This document shows, in pieces, positions 9,127 to 17,258 of a stretch of 64,000 nucleotides of DNA; positions within the stretch are counted from its first letter, which is position 1; each line of letters starts with the position of its first letter. Origin of the DNA: Solitalea canadensis DSM 3403 (GTDB taxonomy: Bacteria > Bacteroidota > Bacteroidia > Sphingobacteriales > Sphingobacteriaceae); the NCBI RefSeq assembly GCF_000242635.2, contig NC_017770.1:868001-932000 (forward strand). The letters are read 5' to 3'. The translations under genes and the position numbers were made by a program. The notes below the pieces were generated by a model. That model saw only the letters and a list, made by a program, of their open reading frames with translations. It did no database searches and was not told the DNA's origin.

Positions 9127-10098
9127 TTAAAAGTCCTCATCCAGTGAGAAAATGTTACTGTCTTTATCAGACAGGACACCACTCTTCTGATAATCACCAA
9201 CTCGTTTTTCAAAGAAATTGGTTTTCCCTTGTAATGAAATCATTTCCATGAAGTCGAAAGGGTTAGTTGCATTATAGATTTTTGAATATCCTAAGGCATT
9301 TAACCATCTGTCGGCCACGAATTCTATGTATTGTTGCATTAATTTGGCATTCATGCCGATTAATGCAACAGGTAATGCATCTGTAATAAATTGCTTTTCA
9401 ATTTCTACTGCATCTGTAATTATTTGATGAACACGTTCCTCAGACAATTTGTTGATTAACATACTGTACAATAAGCATGCAAACTCACAGTGAGAACCTT
9501 CATCACGAGAAATAAGCTCATTTGAGAACGTTAGCCCCGGCATTAAGCCTCGTTTTTTCAACCAGAAAATTGAACAGAAAGAACCTGAGAAAAATATACC
9601 CTCAACTGCGGCAAAAGCTACCAGTCGTTCCGCAAAGGTTCCGTTTTCAATCCATCTTAACGCCCACTCAGCTTTTTGCTTAACACAAGGAACGGTTTCA
9701 ATGGCGTTGAACAAACGGTTTTTTTCAGCTGTATCTTTCACATAGGTGTCGATTAACAAAGCATATGTTTCAGAATGGATGTTTTCCATCATGATCTGGA
9801 AACCATAATAACAACGAGCTTCAGGAATCTGAACTTCGCTCATAAAGTTTACAGCAAGGTTTTCGTTCACAATACCATCGCTGGCAGCAAAAAATGCCAA
9901 TACATGTGAAATGAAGTGTCGCTCCCCATCATTAAAATTCTCCCAATCCTTCAAGTCAAGTGAAAGGTCAATTTCTTCAGCCGTCCAGAAACTGGCTTCA
10001 GCCTTTTTATACATCTCCCATATTTCGGGATATTTAATAGGAAGCAATACAAATCGCTCCTTATTTTCTTGTAAAAGTGGCTCTTGAACGTTTTTCAT
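9127..10098 (-). CDS. nrdB: Ribonucleoside-diphosphate reductase, beta (radical-generating) subunit
   Basis: A 323-residue class I ribonucleotide reductase small chain that houses the di-metal centre and supplies the radical used by NrdA. The ligands can be placed by motif: Asp44 (EEIDLS), Glu105 and His108 (ENIHSETY), Glu166 (VEGIFF), Glu200 and His203 (DEGSHCEF). Tyr112 occupies the radical tyrosine position, so this looks like a tyrosyl-radical class Ia/Ib-type protein rather than class Ic. The C-terminus ends in NIFSLDEDF, the acidic tail that docks to the large subunit. First gene of the nrdB-nrdA pair, it is preceded by an unusually long leader (10099-10422). Confidence 0.95.
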   Translation of the reverse strand: MKNVQEPLLQENKERFVLLPIKYPEIWEMYKKAEASFWTAEEIDLSLDLKDWENFNDGERHFISHVLAFFAASDGIVNENLAVNFMSEVQIPEARCYYGFQIMMENIHSETYALLIDTYVKDTAEKNRLFNAIETVPCVKQKAEWALRWIENGTFAERLVAFAAVEGIFFSGSFCSIFWLKKRGLMPGLTFSNELISRDEGSHCEFACLLYSMLINKLSEERVHQIITDAVEIEKQFITDALPVALIGMNAKLMQQYIEFVADRWLNALGYSKIYNATNPFDFMEMISLQGKTNFFEKRVGDYQKSGVLSDKDSNIFSLDEDF

Positions 10099-10422
10099 AT
10101 ATTTTCTACTAAAATTCGTTTATTATCAATTTACTTCGTTAAACCCGACAGTTTTACCGTTCGCCCGGTTGTGACCTGCGTTCGGATAACATTTTTGTTA
10201 TTAATGTCAATTAAAAAACTGGTGGTTTAATTTAACTTGTTGCATGTAGTTAATACCTCTGAAAAGCCCAATTTGTTTTGAATTTTTCAGTGTATCTACG
10301 GTCAGAATTCGGTAGGAATTACTGCCGTGCGACGTACTTTTTTAAGAGTGCCCCGGCTAATCGGCTGATTGTGAGTGCGGATAGCGGGGGGCTTATATAG
10401 CCAAAGAACGAAACCAAAAATA
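10099..10422 (-). promoter_or_regulatory. Long structured leader and promoter of nrdBA
   Basis: On the minus strand a box TATTTTTG (10422-10415) matches the Bacteroidota -7 consensus TAnnTTTG; I see no good -33 TTTG at the usual distance. Transcription from there would give a leader of about 300 nt. Just after the start lies a GC-rich stem in an otherwise AT-rich region (10350-10358 with 10383-10392), whose loop contains the tandem CGGCTAAT/CGGCTGAT. A second hairpin pairs 10259-10265 with 10284-10290. I see no recognisable NrdR-box pair and no cobalamin-riboswitch core. The rest, up to the divergent receiver gene at 10591, is AT-rich with no gene visible. Regulation by RNA structure is inference. 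Confidence 0.4.
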
Positions 10423-10590
10423 ATTAGGAAGTGACCAAAATCAGATTTTCTTTTTCAACAAAATGTTAGGAACATAATGGGCTGTTTTTCAGAAAATTGT
10501 TTTCTGAGATTGTATACAAGGAAACTTTAATTTTTTTTAAAACTATTTTTTAAGTATGAAAGTACTATTAAAGACTTATTTGTTTGAATT

Positions 10591-11055
10591 TCAGGAAAGT
10601 AATTTTTGACGAAGTAAAAACTCCAATTGATCATTTGCCTGTTCCAGATCTTCAGTTAACTGTCGGTTCATTTTTCTAAGCGTATATACTTCAAAAGCTG
10701 TTTCAATATTATGGCGAAGTTCTTCTTCATCCCAGGGTTTGCTAATGTAGCGGTATACTTGCCCTTTATTAATTGCATCAATAACAGCTGAAATATCAGC
10801 ATATCCAGTTAGTAACATTCTGATTGGGTCTGGAAAAGTGTCTATGATGGAGGCTAAAAATTCAATTCCTGTAATTTGGGGCATTCGTTGGTCGGTAATG
10901 AGCACATGAATTTCATTTTGCTCAAGTATTTTACGCCCTTCTTCAGCAGAATCTGCTGTAAATACATTATATAACCGACGAAAACTAGCTTTAAATGCTG
11001 TTAAATTGTGTAATTCGTCATCTATATACAATACATTTATTTGTTCCTGACTCAT
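10591..11055 (-). CDS. Response regulator: receiver domain plus C-terminal coiled coil
   Basis: A 154-residue single-receiver protein. The acidic pair Asp12-Asp13, the phospho-acceptor Asp55 (TDQRMP), Thr83 and Lys106 (SKPW) are all present, so it should be phosphorylatable. A helical tail after residue 120 (LRKMNRQLTEDLEQ region) looks like a coiled coil and carries no DNA-binding or enzymatic domain. It is RpfG-like in the receiver only. It closely resembles the receiver of the hybrid kinase at 15294 (shared YIDDE, DQRMP, GY.D, YRYI.KPW), so the two are paralogues. It is divergent from the operon starting at 11168, 112 bp away, and probably belongs to the same signalling system. The partner kinase is not proven. 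Confidence 0.88.
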   Translation of the reverse strand: MSQEQINVLYIDDELHNLTAFKASFRRLYNVFTADSAEEGRKILEQNEIHVLITDQRMPQITGIEFLASIIDTFPDPIRMLLTGYADISAVIDAINKGQVYRYISKPWDEEELRHNIETAFEVYTLRKMNRQLTEDLEQANDQLEFLLRQKLLS

Positions 11056-11167
11056 AATTATTATTTGTTACTACAAAGATTCGAATATCCTCTATAAAAT
11101 TCTATCTTCGAAAATATTTGCTCTACTTTTACGCCCAACAATTAAACCCCTAACAAAAACCATAACC

Positions 11168-12325
11168 ATGAGCGTTGCTGTGGACTTTTCGCAATTATTG
11201 CGTTACAAAGTTCGTGAATCTAATTCACGAACTAATGATCACGTGCCTGAATTTTTTAGGCTAAATAATGTTCTTGATGCTGAAAAATTCTACCATCTAC
11301 TCCAATTCAACTCAGCTGTAAAGGTTTACGATGAACTTAACAGTCAACTCAAAGAATTGTTGAAGTTAAGAAATGTTGGTCAACAATTTTCTGATCAAGA
11401 CCTGCAACAGTTAGTTAATGAACATTTAAAAAATAGCTCAAGCGACCGTTATGGCGTTTGGGTTTATTATCCCTGGTCCAATAAAGTAGTTCATCTTTTA
11501 GATGAAGAAGAATTTATTGAAGTAAGAACCAGCAGGAACAAACTTAAAATTACCAAAGAAGAACAGGAAACTCTCCATCAAAAAAGAATCGGAATTATCG
11601 GGCTTTCGGTAGGACAATCTGTTGCTTTAACGATAGCTATGGAACGCAGCTGTGGTGAATTACGATTGGCTGATTTTGATGAGTTAGAATTAAGTAATTT
11701 AAACAGAGTAAGAGCAGGTGTAGACCAATTAGGTTTGTCGAAAGTGATTTGTGCGGCAAGGCAAATAGCTGAAATAGATCCTTTTATTAAGGTGAAATGC
11801 TATACACAAGGTGCCTCTGTTGGTAATTTAAATGACTTCATGGGTGATAACTCAGATCAGCTTGATTTGTTGGTCGAAGTCTGTGATAATTTCGAAATGA
11901 AAATCTTATGTCGGTTAGCTGCACGTCAAAAAAAAATTCCGGTGATCATGGAAACTAACGATAGAGGTATGCTTGATATTGAACGTTTTGATATAGAGGC
12001 GAGTAGAAAAATACTTCATGGAACGGTTGAAAATCTAGAAGGAGAGCTTACTGATGTAGCTGCAATACTGAAAAAAATGACACCTCAGGAACGAATGGGC
12101 TACCTTACCAAGATTGTTGGTGTGGAAAACATTTCAGACAGAATGAAACTTTCTTTGGCAAATATGGGTAAAACCCTAAATAGTTGGCCTCAGGTAGCAT
12201 CTTCAGTAGTTGTAGGGGGTGGATTAGTAGTCAACGCTTGCCGAAGAATACTCTTAGGTTCATTTAAGTCATCCGGTCGTTTTTTCGTAGATCTTGATGA
12301 ATTAGTTGCTGATCGACCGGAATAA
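11168..12325 (+). CDS. E1-like (ThiF/MoeB/HesA superfamily) adenylyltransferase
   Basis: A 385-residue protein with an unrecognised N-terminal region of about 135 residues, followed by a ThiF-type Rossmann domain. The nucleotide loop is at residues 142-149 (GIIGLSVG), the second acidic motif ADFDELELSNLNR carries Asp169 and Asp171, and Asp240 in VCDNFEMK matches the catalytic Mg-binding Asp of MoeB/ThiF (TDN motif). The zinc-binding CxxC pairs of classical MoeB/ThiF are not seen. This places it with the atypical group sometimes annotated Rv1355c-like, but without that group's C-terminal nitroreductase part. Such enzymes adenylate a carboxylate, often a protein or peptide C-terminus; the substrate here is unknown. 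No ubiquitin-like partner is encoded nearby. First gene of a five-gene signalling operon. Confidence 0.85.
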   Translation: MSVAVDFSQLLRYKVRESNSRTNDHVPEFFRLNNVLDAEKFYHLLQFNSAVKVYDELNSQLKELLKLRNVGQQFSDQDLQQLVNEHLKNSSSDRYGVWVYYPWSNKVVHLLDEEEFIEVRTSRNKLKITKEEQETLHQKRIGIIGLSVGQSVALTIAMERSCGELRLADFDELELSNLNRVRAGVDQLGLSKVICAARQIAEIDPFIKVKCYTQGASVGNLNDFMGDNSDQLDLLVEVCDNFEMKILCRLAARQKKIPVIMETNDRGMLDIERFDIEASRKILHGTVENLEGELTDVAAILKKMTPQERMGYLTKIVGVENISDRMKLSLANMGKTLNSWPQVASSVVVGGGLVVNACRRILLGSFKSSGRFFVDLDELVADRPE

Positions 12326-12413
12326 ATAGCTTTAGTGAATAATTGAATACAATATTTTTCGCCAGGATGGTTAACATTGTCATGTATCTTTTTATCTTTC
12401 GTCTTTTTGTAAA

Positions 12414-13133
12414 ATGGTCGGTATTAGAGTTTTTCGGGCGGTTGATGATGCAGATGCATGTAAGAAATACATAGAAGGTCATCGTCGCATTCTTGAAATC
12501 CATGGAGTTGTTAAGATTACTTCTTACAGACATGATTGGGTAGACGACCCGCATACCATGGTTATTTTGGTAGAAGAACTGGAAACAGGAAGAGTATTTG
12601 GAGGAGCACGATTGCAATTACGCAGAAGTGGTATTCCATTGCCGATAGAACTGGCGTTGAATAAATACGATCCAAAGATATTAAGCATGGTGAGTGATGC
12701 GGAGCAGAACGGAGGTACATGTGAATTATGTGGATTGTGGAACTCGATGGAAGTTGCAGGGATGGGAATTGGGAGCTATATACTTTCGCGAATCGGAGCC
12801 GCTATATCATCACAATTGCCTGTTACCAGCATATTCGTTTTATGCTCACCTGTAACAGTAAGGATGGGCAGAAGAGTAGGAGCCCTGGTAGAACGTACAT
12901 TGGGAAACAATGGATTGTTCTATTATCCTAAAGATGACCTGATTGCTACTGCCATGGTGCTAAGCGATTGTGATGCGTTGATACATGCGGATGAAAATGA
13001 GCGGGAATTGATTTTTGATCTTAGGCGCAATCCAAAACAAACAAGGGTAGAAAGTGGTCCCAAAGGCCAATTCGAACTTGATTATGATATTTTAATAAGG
13101 GAGCTGAATTATAATTTGAGTGATATAAAATGA
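12414..13133 (+). CDS. GNAT-like N-acyltransferase
   Basis: A 239-residue protein. The central part has GNAT-fold features: a strand ending in GGARLQLR near residues 63-70, then ELCGLWNS (104-111), and an acyl-CoA pyrophosphate loop GMGIG at 116-120 followed by the SYILSRIG helix. The N-terminal segment and overall length recall the larger acyltransferases related to autoinducer synthases and PEP-CTERM-associated acyltransferases more than small N-acetyltransferases, but I cannot assign a subfamily. It is 88 bp after the E1-like gene. Its stop overlaps the ATG of the sensor kinase (ATGA at 13130), implying translational coupling. Acylation of a product or partner of the E1-like enzyme is an attractive but unproven role. 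Confidence 0.7.
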   Translation: MVGIRVFRAVDDADACKKYIEGHRRILEIHGVVKITSYRHDWVDDPHTMVILVEELETGRVFGGARLQLRRSGIPLPIELALNKYDPKILSMVSDAEQNGGTCELCGLWNSMEVAGMGIGSYILSRIGAAISSQLPVTSIFVLCSPVTVRMGRRVGALVERTLGNNGLFYYPKDDLIATAMVLSDCDALIHADENERELIFDLRRNPKQTRVESGPKGQFELDYDILIRELNYNLSDIK

Positions 13134-15313
13134 GATTATTAAAACTGCAACTTTTGCTTTTTATGCTCATCTTACCTGTGCTAAAAACGCAGGCAGCCCT
13201 TCCTTTTACTATTGCGAAACCTGGAAAAGTTTATGCTGTTGGTAAGCAAGTTTGGATCTATGAAGATGCATCCGGAGAGAAAACCATTGAAGACATTAAC
13301 CATGAGTCCCAATTTGTTTTAGGTAAAGATCCAATTCCCAACTTTGGAATTACTTCATCAAATTTTTGGTTACGCTTAGAATTAGTAAATAATACAGGGA
13401 AAGAAGACCTATTATTACTGATCGAGAACCCAATAATTGACGAAGTTGAGTTCTATTATACAGATTCGCAGGGAAATATTCGATCTGATGTTTCTGGAGA
13501 ACACAAAACCTTCGCCTCAAGAACAATTCAACACTCTAATTATATTTTTTCCTTACCGCTGAAAAACAATGAGCGTTCCATCTGCTACCTGAAAATAAAA
13601 AGCAATGACCAGCTTCAATTGCCTTTATTTGTGGGAACAGAAGAAGCTATTTATCAGCGTTTGTTACTTAGAGATCTGCTCTTTGGTATCTATGCAGGCA
13701 TTATCGCTGTAATGATATTGTACAATCTGTTCGTATATCTATCAGTAAAAGATAACAGTTATATATACTACGTATTCTTTATCCTGTTTGTTGGTTTATC
13801 ACAAGCTACATTAGAAGGTTTAGGTTTCCGGTTCTTATGGCCAGGTTCTCCTTGGATGGCCATAAATAGTACGGTGATAATTCCGGCTTTATCCGGCGTT
13901 ACCACCGGATTGTTTATGAAGAGTTTTCTTCAAACAGCACGGTATGCTCCGGTTTTAGATAAGATCATCAATAGTTTTATTGGAGGATATATCATTGCGT
14001 TAATTGCCTGCCTTCTTGGATTTAATCAGTTTGGATTGCAATTGTTGCACGTAGCTGGTGCAGGAGGCTCTTTCTTTGCCTTATATGTAGGATACCGCAT
14101 TCATAAATTGGGTAACAGATCCGGACGTTTTTTCCTGATTGCCAACTCTATTTTCCTGTTGGCCGTTATCGGATTTGTACTCCGGAATGTAAATATCATT
14201 CCTTATAATACATTCACATCGATCATTCTGGAGTTAGGATCGGCTTTACAAGTTATTCTACTTTCTTTTGCGTTGGCAGATAAGATCAATACGCTGAAAG
14301 TAGAAAAGGAACATTCGCAGGCAATGGCCTTACTTGCCTCGCGTGAAAATGAACGATTGATAACAGAGCAGAATATAATGCTCGAAGCAAAAGTATATGA
14401 GCGCACACGTGAGCTTCAATTTACTAATGGCGAATTAATCAATACCCTTCATAAATTAAAGGATACACAATCGCAATTAGTGGAAGCTGAAAAAATGGCT
14501 TCATTAGGACAACTTACAGCCGGCATAGCTCATGAGATCAATAATCCGATCAATTTTGTAAGTTCAAATGTGAAACCTCTCCAAATGGATATTGATGATC
14601 TGTTTGCGGTGATTGCCAAATATGAAGAGCTGGATCTAACGGCAAGTCCGGCAGAAAAGCTGAAAGAAATAGAAAACTTTAAGCGTAAGATCGACCTTGA
14701 ATATGTAGGGGAAGAAATTAAATCATTATTACGAGGCATTGAAGATGGAGCAACACGAACTGCCGAAATAGTAAAAGGACTACGTAATTTCAGTAGATTG
14801 GATGAAAGTGAATTAAAATTAGCGGATATACATACCTGTATTGATTCAACATTGGTAGTATTAAAGCACTCTATTCCTAATGGTGCAAACATTGTACGTG
14901 ATTTTTCATCTGTACCTCAGATTGAGTGTTATCCGGGTAAACTAAATCAGGCATTGCTTAATTTGTTAAATAATGCCTTCCATGCTATTTGTAAGAAAAC
15001 AAACTTTATTGAGCATACCGTTACAATCAGTACATCGTATGTAGATGAAATGGTAATGATTGCTATTTCAGATACAGGCATTGGTATGCCGGAAGAAGTA
15101 AAAGAAAAAATATTTGAACCGTTTTTTACCACCAAAGAGGTAGGAGAAGGAACAGGACTCGGACTATCTATTGTTTATAAAATCATTGAAAAACATCAAG
15201 GGAAAATTGAAGTTTCTTCAGTTCCTGATATTGGGACTACGTTTACGCTGCTCTTGCCAAAACAATTAGAAACCAAACAAAAGATTTTTATCAATGAACT
15301 TGTCCAATCGTAA
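13130..15313 (+). CDS. 7TMR-DISM sensor histidine kinase
   Basis: A 727-residue membrane sensor kinase. Order: signal peptide 1-22; periplasmic 7TMR-DISMED2 beta-sandwich about 35-170, a domain thought to bind carbohydrates or other small ligands; seven membrane helices about 183-395; a coiled coil; a HisKA domain with phospho-acceptor His468 in GIAHEINNP; and an HATPase domain with N-box N611-N615 (NLLNN), G1 DTGIG at 648 and G2 GTGLGLS at 674. The kinase belongs to the HPK4-like class with extra residues between the H-box and N-box. It is complete and coupled to the upstream acyltransferase (4-bp overlap) and to the downstream receiver-kinase (20-bp overlap). This arrangement suggests it senses a ligand connected with the first two genes; that link is inference. 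Confidence 0.92.
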   Translation: MRLLKLQLLLFMLILPVLKTQAALPFTIAKPGKVYAVGKQVWIYEDASGEKTIEDINHESQFVLGKDPIPNFGITSSNFWLRLELVNNTGKEDLLLLIENPIIDEVEFYYTDSQGNIRSDVSGEHKTFASRTIQHSNYIFSLPLKNNERSICYLKIKSNDQLQLPLFVGTEEAIYQRLLLRDLLFGIYAGIIAVMILYNLFVYLSVKDNSYIYYVFFILFVGLSQATLEGLGFRFLWPGSPWMAINSTVIIPALSGVTTGLFMKSFLQTARYAPVLDKIINSFIGGYIIALIACLLGFNQFGLQLLHVAGAGGSFFALYVGYRIHKLGNRSGRFFLIANSIFLLAVIGFVLRNVNIIPYNTFTSIILELGSALQVILLSFALADKINTLKVEKEHSQAMALLASRENERLITEQNIMLEAKVYERTRELQFTNGELINTLHKLKDTQSQLVEAEKMASLGQLTAGIAHEINNPINFVSSNVKPLQMDIDDLFAVIAKYEELDLTASPAEKLKEIENFKRKIDLEYVGEEIKSLLRGIEDGATRTAEIVKGLRNFSRLDESELKLADIHTCIDSTLVVLKHSIPNGANIVRDFSSVPQIECYPGKLNQALLNLLNNAFHAICKKTNFIEHTVTISTSYVDEMVMIAISDTGIGMPEEVKEKIFEPFFTTKEVGEGTGLGLSIVYKIIEKHQGKIEVSSVPDIGTTFTLLLPKQLETKQKIFINELVQS

Positions 15314-16415
15314 TTCAGTCAGGGTATTATATATAGATGACGAGCAAAATAATTTAATCACCTTTAAGGCAGCTTTCAGACGTGAGTTTGAAATTTATAC
15401 AGCTTTATCAGCCAATGAAGGCATAAAGATATTGCAGGAAATCCCTGTTCATGTAATCATTGCCGATCAACGCATGCCGAATTGCACAGGAGTAGAATTC
15501 TTCAGATCGGTAGTTGAAAAATATCCTGATCCGGTACGCATTTTAATAACCGGATACACAGATGCTGAAGCTTTAATAGATGCTATTAATAATGGTCATG
15601 TGTATCGATACATTGCTAAGCCCTGGAATGAAATGGAATTGCGCAATGCTATCTATAATGCTTTTGACGTATTTCAGACCAAGAAACAACTTCAGCAAAA
15701 TATCGAAGATTTACAAAAAGCCAATGATGAGCTGAACCGATTTATATACAGCCTTTCTCATGACCTCCGCTCTCCGTTAATGTCAATTTTGGGTGTAATT
15801 AAATTAGCCAATCTTGAACAATCGGTAAATGACCCTAACGGATATATGGGTATTATTGAGCAGAGTGTAAATAAATTGGATGGCTTTATCCTAAAGGTTA
15901 TTGAGTATTATCAAAACTCACGTGCAGAAGCACTGCCCGAAAGTATCAGCTTTAAGTGCCTGATTAATGATATGCTTGAAAGCTTTAAACCGCAGAATAC
16001 ACAAATTATATATGATACAGAAATTCAACAAGGAGCAGACTTTAAGGGAGACAGTTTCCGCATTTCAGTTATTTTGAATAACCTAATTTCTAATGCGGTT
16101 AAATATCAACGCACAGAAGAAAGAGACCCACGAATCAATATAAAAGTAAAAGTAAATTCAGCTAAAGCATTAATATCTATAAGCGATAACGGAATAGGTA
16201 TTTTGCATGAACACCTTGATCAGATCTTTAAGTTATTTTTCAGAGCTAAAAACACAAAGCGTACTGGAACCGGAATCGGTTTGTATATAGTGAAAGAAGC
16301 GTTAAACAAAATAGGAGGAGATATTGCCGTTCATTCTAAACTTGGAGAAGGAACACAATTCGATATAACAATTCCTAACATGGTGGTGGTGGAGGAGCCT
16401 GTTTTATGCGGGTAA
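15294..16415 (+). CDS. Receiver-histidine kinase hybrid (REC-HisKA-HATPase)
   Basis: A 373-residue soluble protein. The N-terminal receiver (about 8-125) has phospho-acceptor Asp58 in ADQRMP and a KPW lysine. It is followed by a linker helix, a HisKA domain with His156 in SLSHDLRSP, and an HATPase domain with DNGIG, an FKLFFRA F-box and GTGIGLYIV. Because the receiver precedes the kinase, it can take phosphate from the upstream kinase and act as a regulated second kinase. Its start overlaps the preceding gene by 20 bp and its end overlaps the next by 10 bp, so all three are co-translated. The receiver is a paralogue of the divergent receiver at 10591. Confidence 0.92.
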   Translation: MNLSNRNSVRVLYIDDEQNNLITFKAAFRREFEIYTALSANEGIKILQEIPVHVIIADQRMPNCTGVEFFRSVVEKYPDPVRILITGYTDAEALIDAINNGHVYRYIAKPWNEMELRNAIYNAFDVFQTKKQLQQNIEDLQKANDELNRFIYSLSHDLRSPLMSILGVIKLANLEQSVNDPNGYMGIIEQSVNKLDGFILKVIEYYQNSRAEALPESISFKCLINDMLESFKPQNTQIIYDTEIQQGADFKGDSFRISVILNNLISNAVKYQRTEERDPRINIKVKVNSAKALISISDNGIGILHEHLDQIFKLFFRAKNTKRTGTGIGLYIVKEALNKIGGDIAVHSKLGEGTQFDITIPNMVVVEEPVLCG

Positions 16416-16813
16416 TGCTAATAGACGATAGCAAAATTGATTTATTTTTAGGAGAAAAGATGCTTGGATTGAGTGGTGTAAGTAGTGAAATCATTACTTG
16501 CAGTTCCGCATCAGAAGCACTTGACTTTTTTGCAGGAAATATTTCACAACCACAGCTCCTACCTGAGCTTATTTTATTAGATATACATATGCCAGAGATG
16601 GATGGCTTTGACTTTTTGGATGAATTTATCCGTTTTCCGGAGCATATAACTCAAAATACCGGTGTATTGATGCTCACCTCTTCAGTTGATCTTAAAGACT
16701 TAGTGCGTGCAGAAGCAAATCCCCTGGTAATAAAGCTTATTAAGAAACCACTTTATCCTGATTCACTTCACCTTGCATTAGAGAATTATTTTACCGATAA
16801 AGGGGATAGTTAA
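16406..16813 (+). CDS. Single-domain response regulator (CheY-like)
   Basis: A 135-residue receiver without an output domain. Asp7-Asp8, phospho-acceptor Asp59 (LLDIHMPEMDG), a Thr/Ser switch in MLTSS and the KKP lysine are visible. It is most similar to receivers that follow hybrid kinases in Bacteroidota and would be the terminal or shuttle acceptor of the His468-Asp58-His156 chain. The start at 16406 overlaps the kinase gene by 10 bp (ATGCGGGTAATG). Because there is no DNA-binding part, the output must go through a protein partner encoded elsewhere. Last gene of the operon; a short hairpin follows at 16846. Confidence 0.9.
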   Translation: MRVMLIDDSKIDLFLGEKMLGLSGVSSEIITCSSASEALDFFAGNISQPQLLPELILLDIHMPEMDGFDFLDEFIRFPEHITQNTGVLMLTSSVDLKDLVRAEANPLVIKLIKKPLYPDSLHLALENYFTDKGDS

Positions 16814-16845
16814 CCTATAACATCACTTTAAACTACCTCGAAATT

Positions 16846-16865
16846 TTATCCACTTTTGTGGATAA
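16846..16865 (+). terminator. Possible hairpin terminator after the signalling operon
   Basis: TTATCCAC (16846-16853), a TTTT loop and GTGGATAA (16858-16865) form a perfect eight-base-pair hairpin 33 bp after the last stop. It is AT-rich downstream but lacks a proper T run, so termination is uncertain. Confidence 0.35.
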
Positions 16866-17258
16866 TTATACTTGTATACATTTTAATAATAAGAAAGTTG
16901 TTGATGCTGCTTAAAATACAGTTGTTAACATTGATATTTCTAAAATTTTAATTAAATTAACTTTAAGTAAAGTTTAGTTATGATTATGAATATTAGGAAA
17001 TTATTATTTTGTACAATTATGCCTTTCATTTATAATTCCACAACTGAAACTTTTGATTTCTTAACCTCGTATAAAACTATTGAGAAAGTGTCGAATTTAT
17101 CTCTCTAATTGTTTTTCTAAATTTTGTCGACTCTTTGCAAAAAATGATTATTGTGGAAATTAATCCACTATTAGTCAGTTAATTATCAATTAAACTAAAC
17201 AAACATATTATCCGCGCAAGCGGATTAACCAAATCTTTACTGACCTAACTGACACTGC
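16866..17258. other. AT-rich upstream region of the giant gene, with a GNRA-type hairpin
   Basis: No gene is visible in these 393 bp. Near the 3' end, ATCCGC (17210-17215), loop GCAA and GCGGAT (17220-17225) form a six-base-pair hairpin with a GNRA-type tetraloop, 33 bp before the ATG of the 22.7-kb gene. A TTTG at 17123 and TATTGTGG at 17149 are a poor promoter match. The long leader may carry regulatory signals, but I cannot define them. Confidence 0.45.

Noticed and set aside
10099-10422. Cobalamin riboswitch upstream of nrdB
   Set aside because: GC-rich blocks suggested it, but the conserved core and B12 box are not found on the minus strand.
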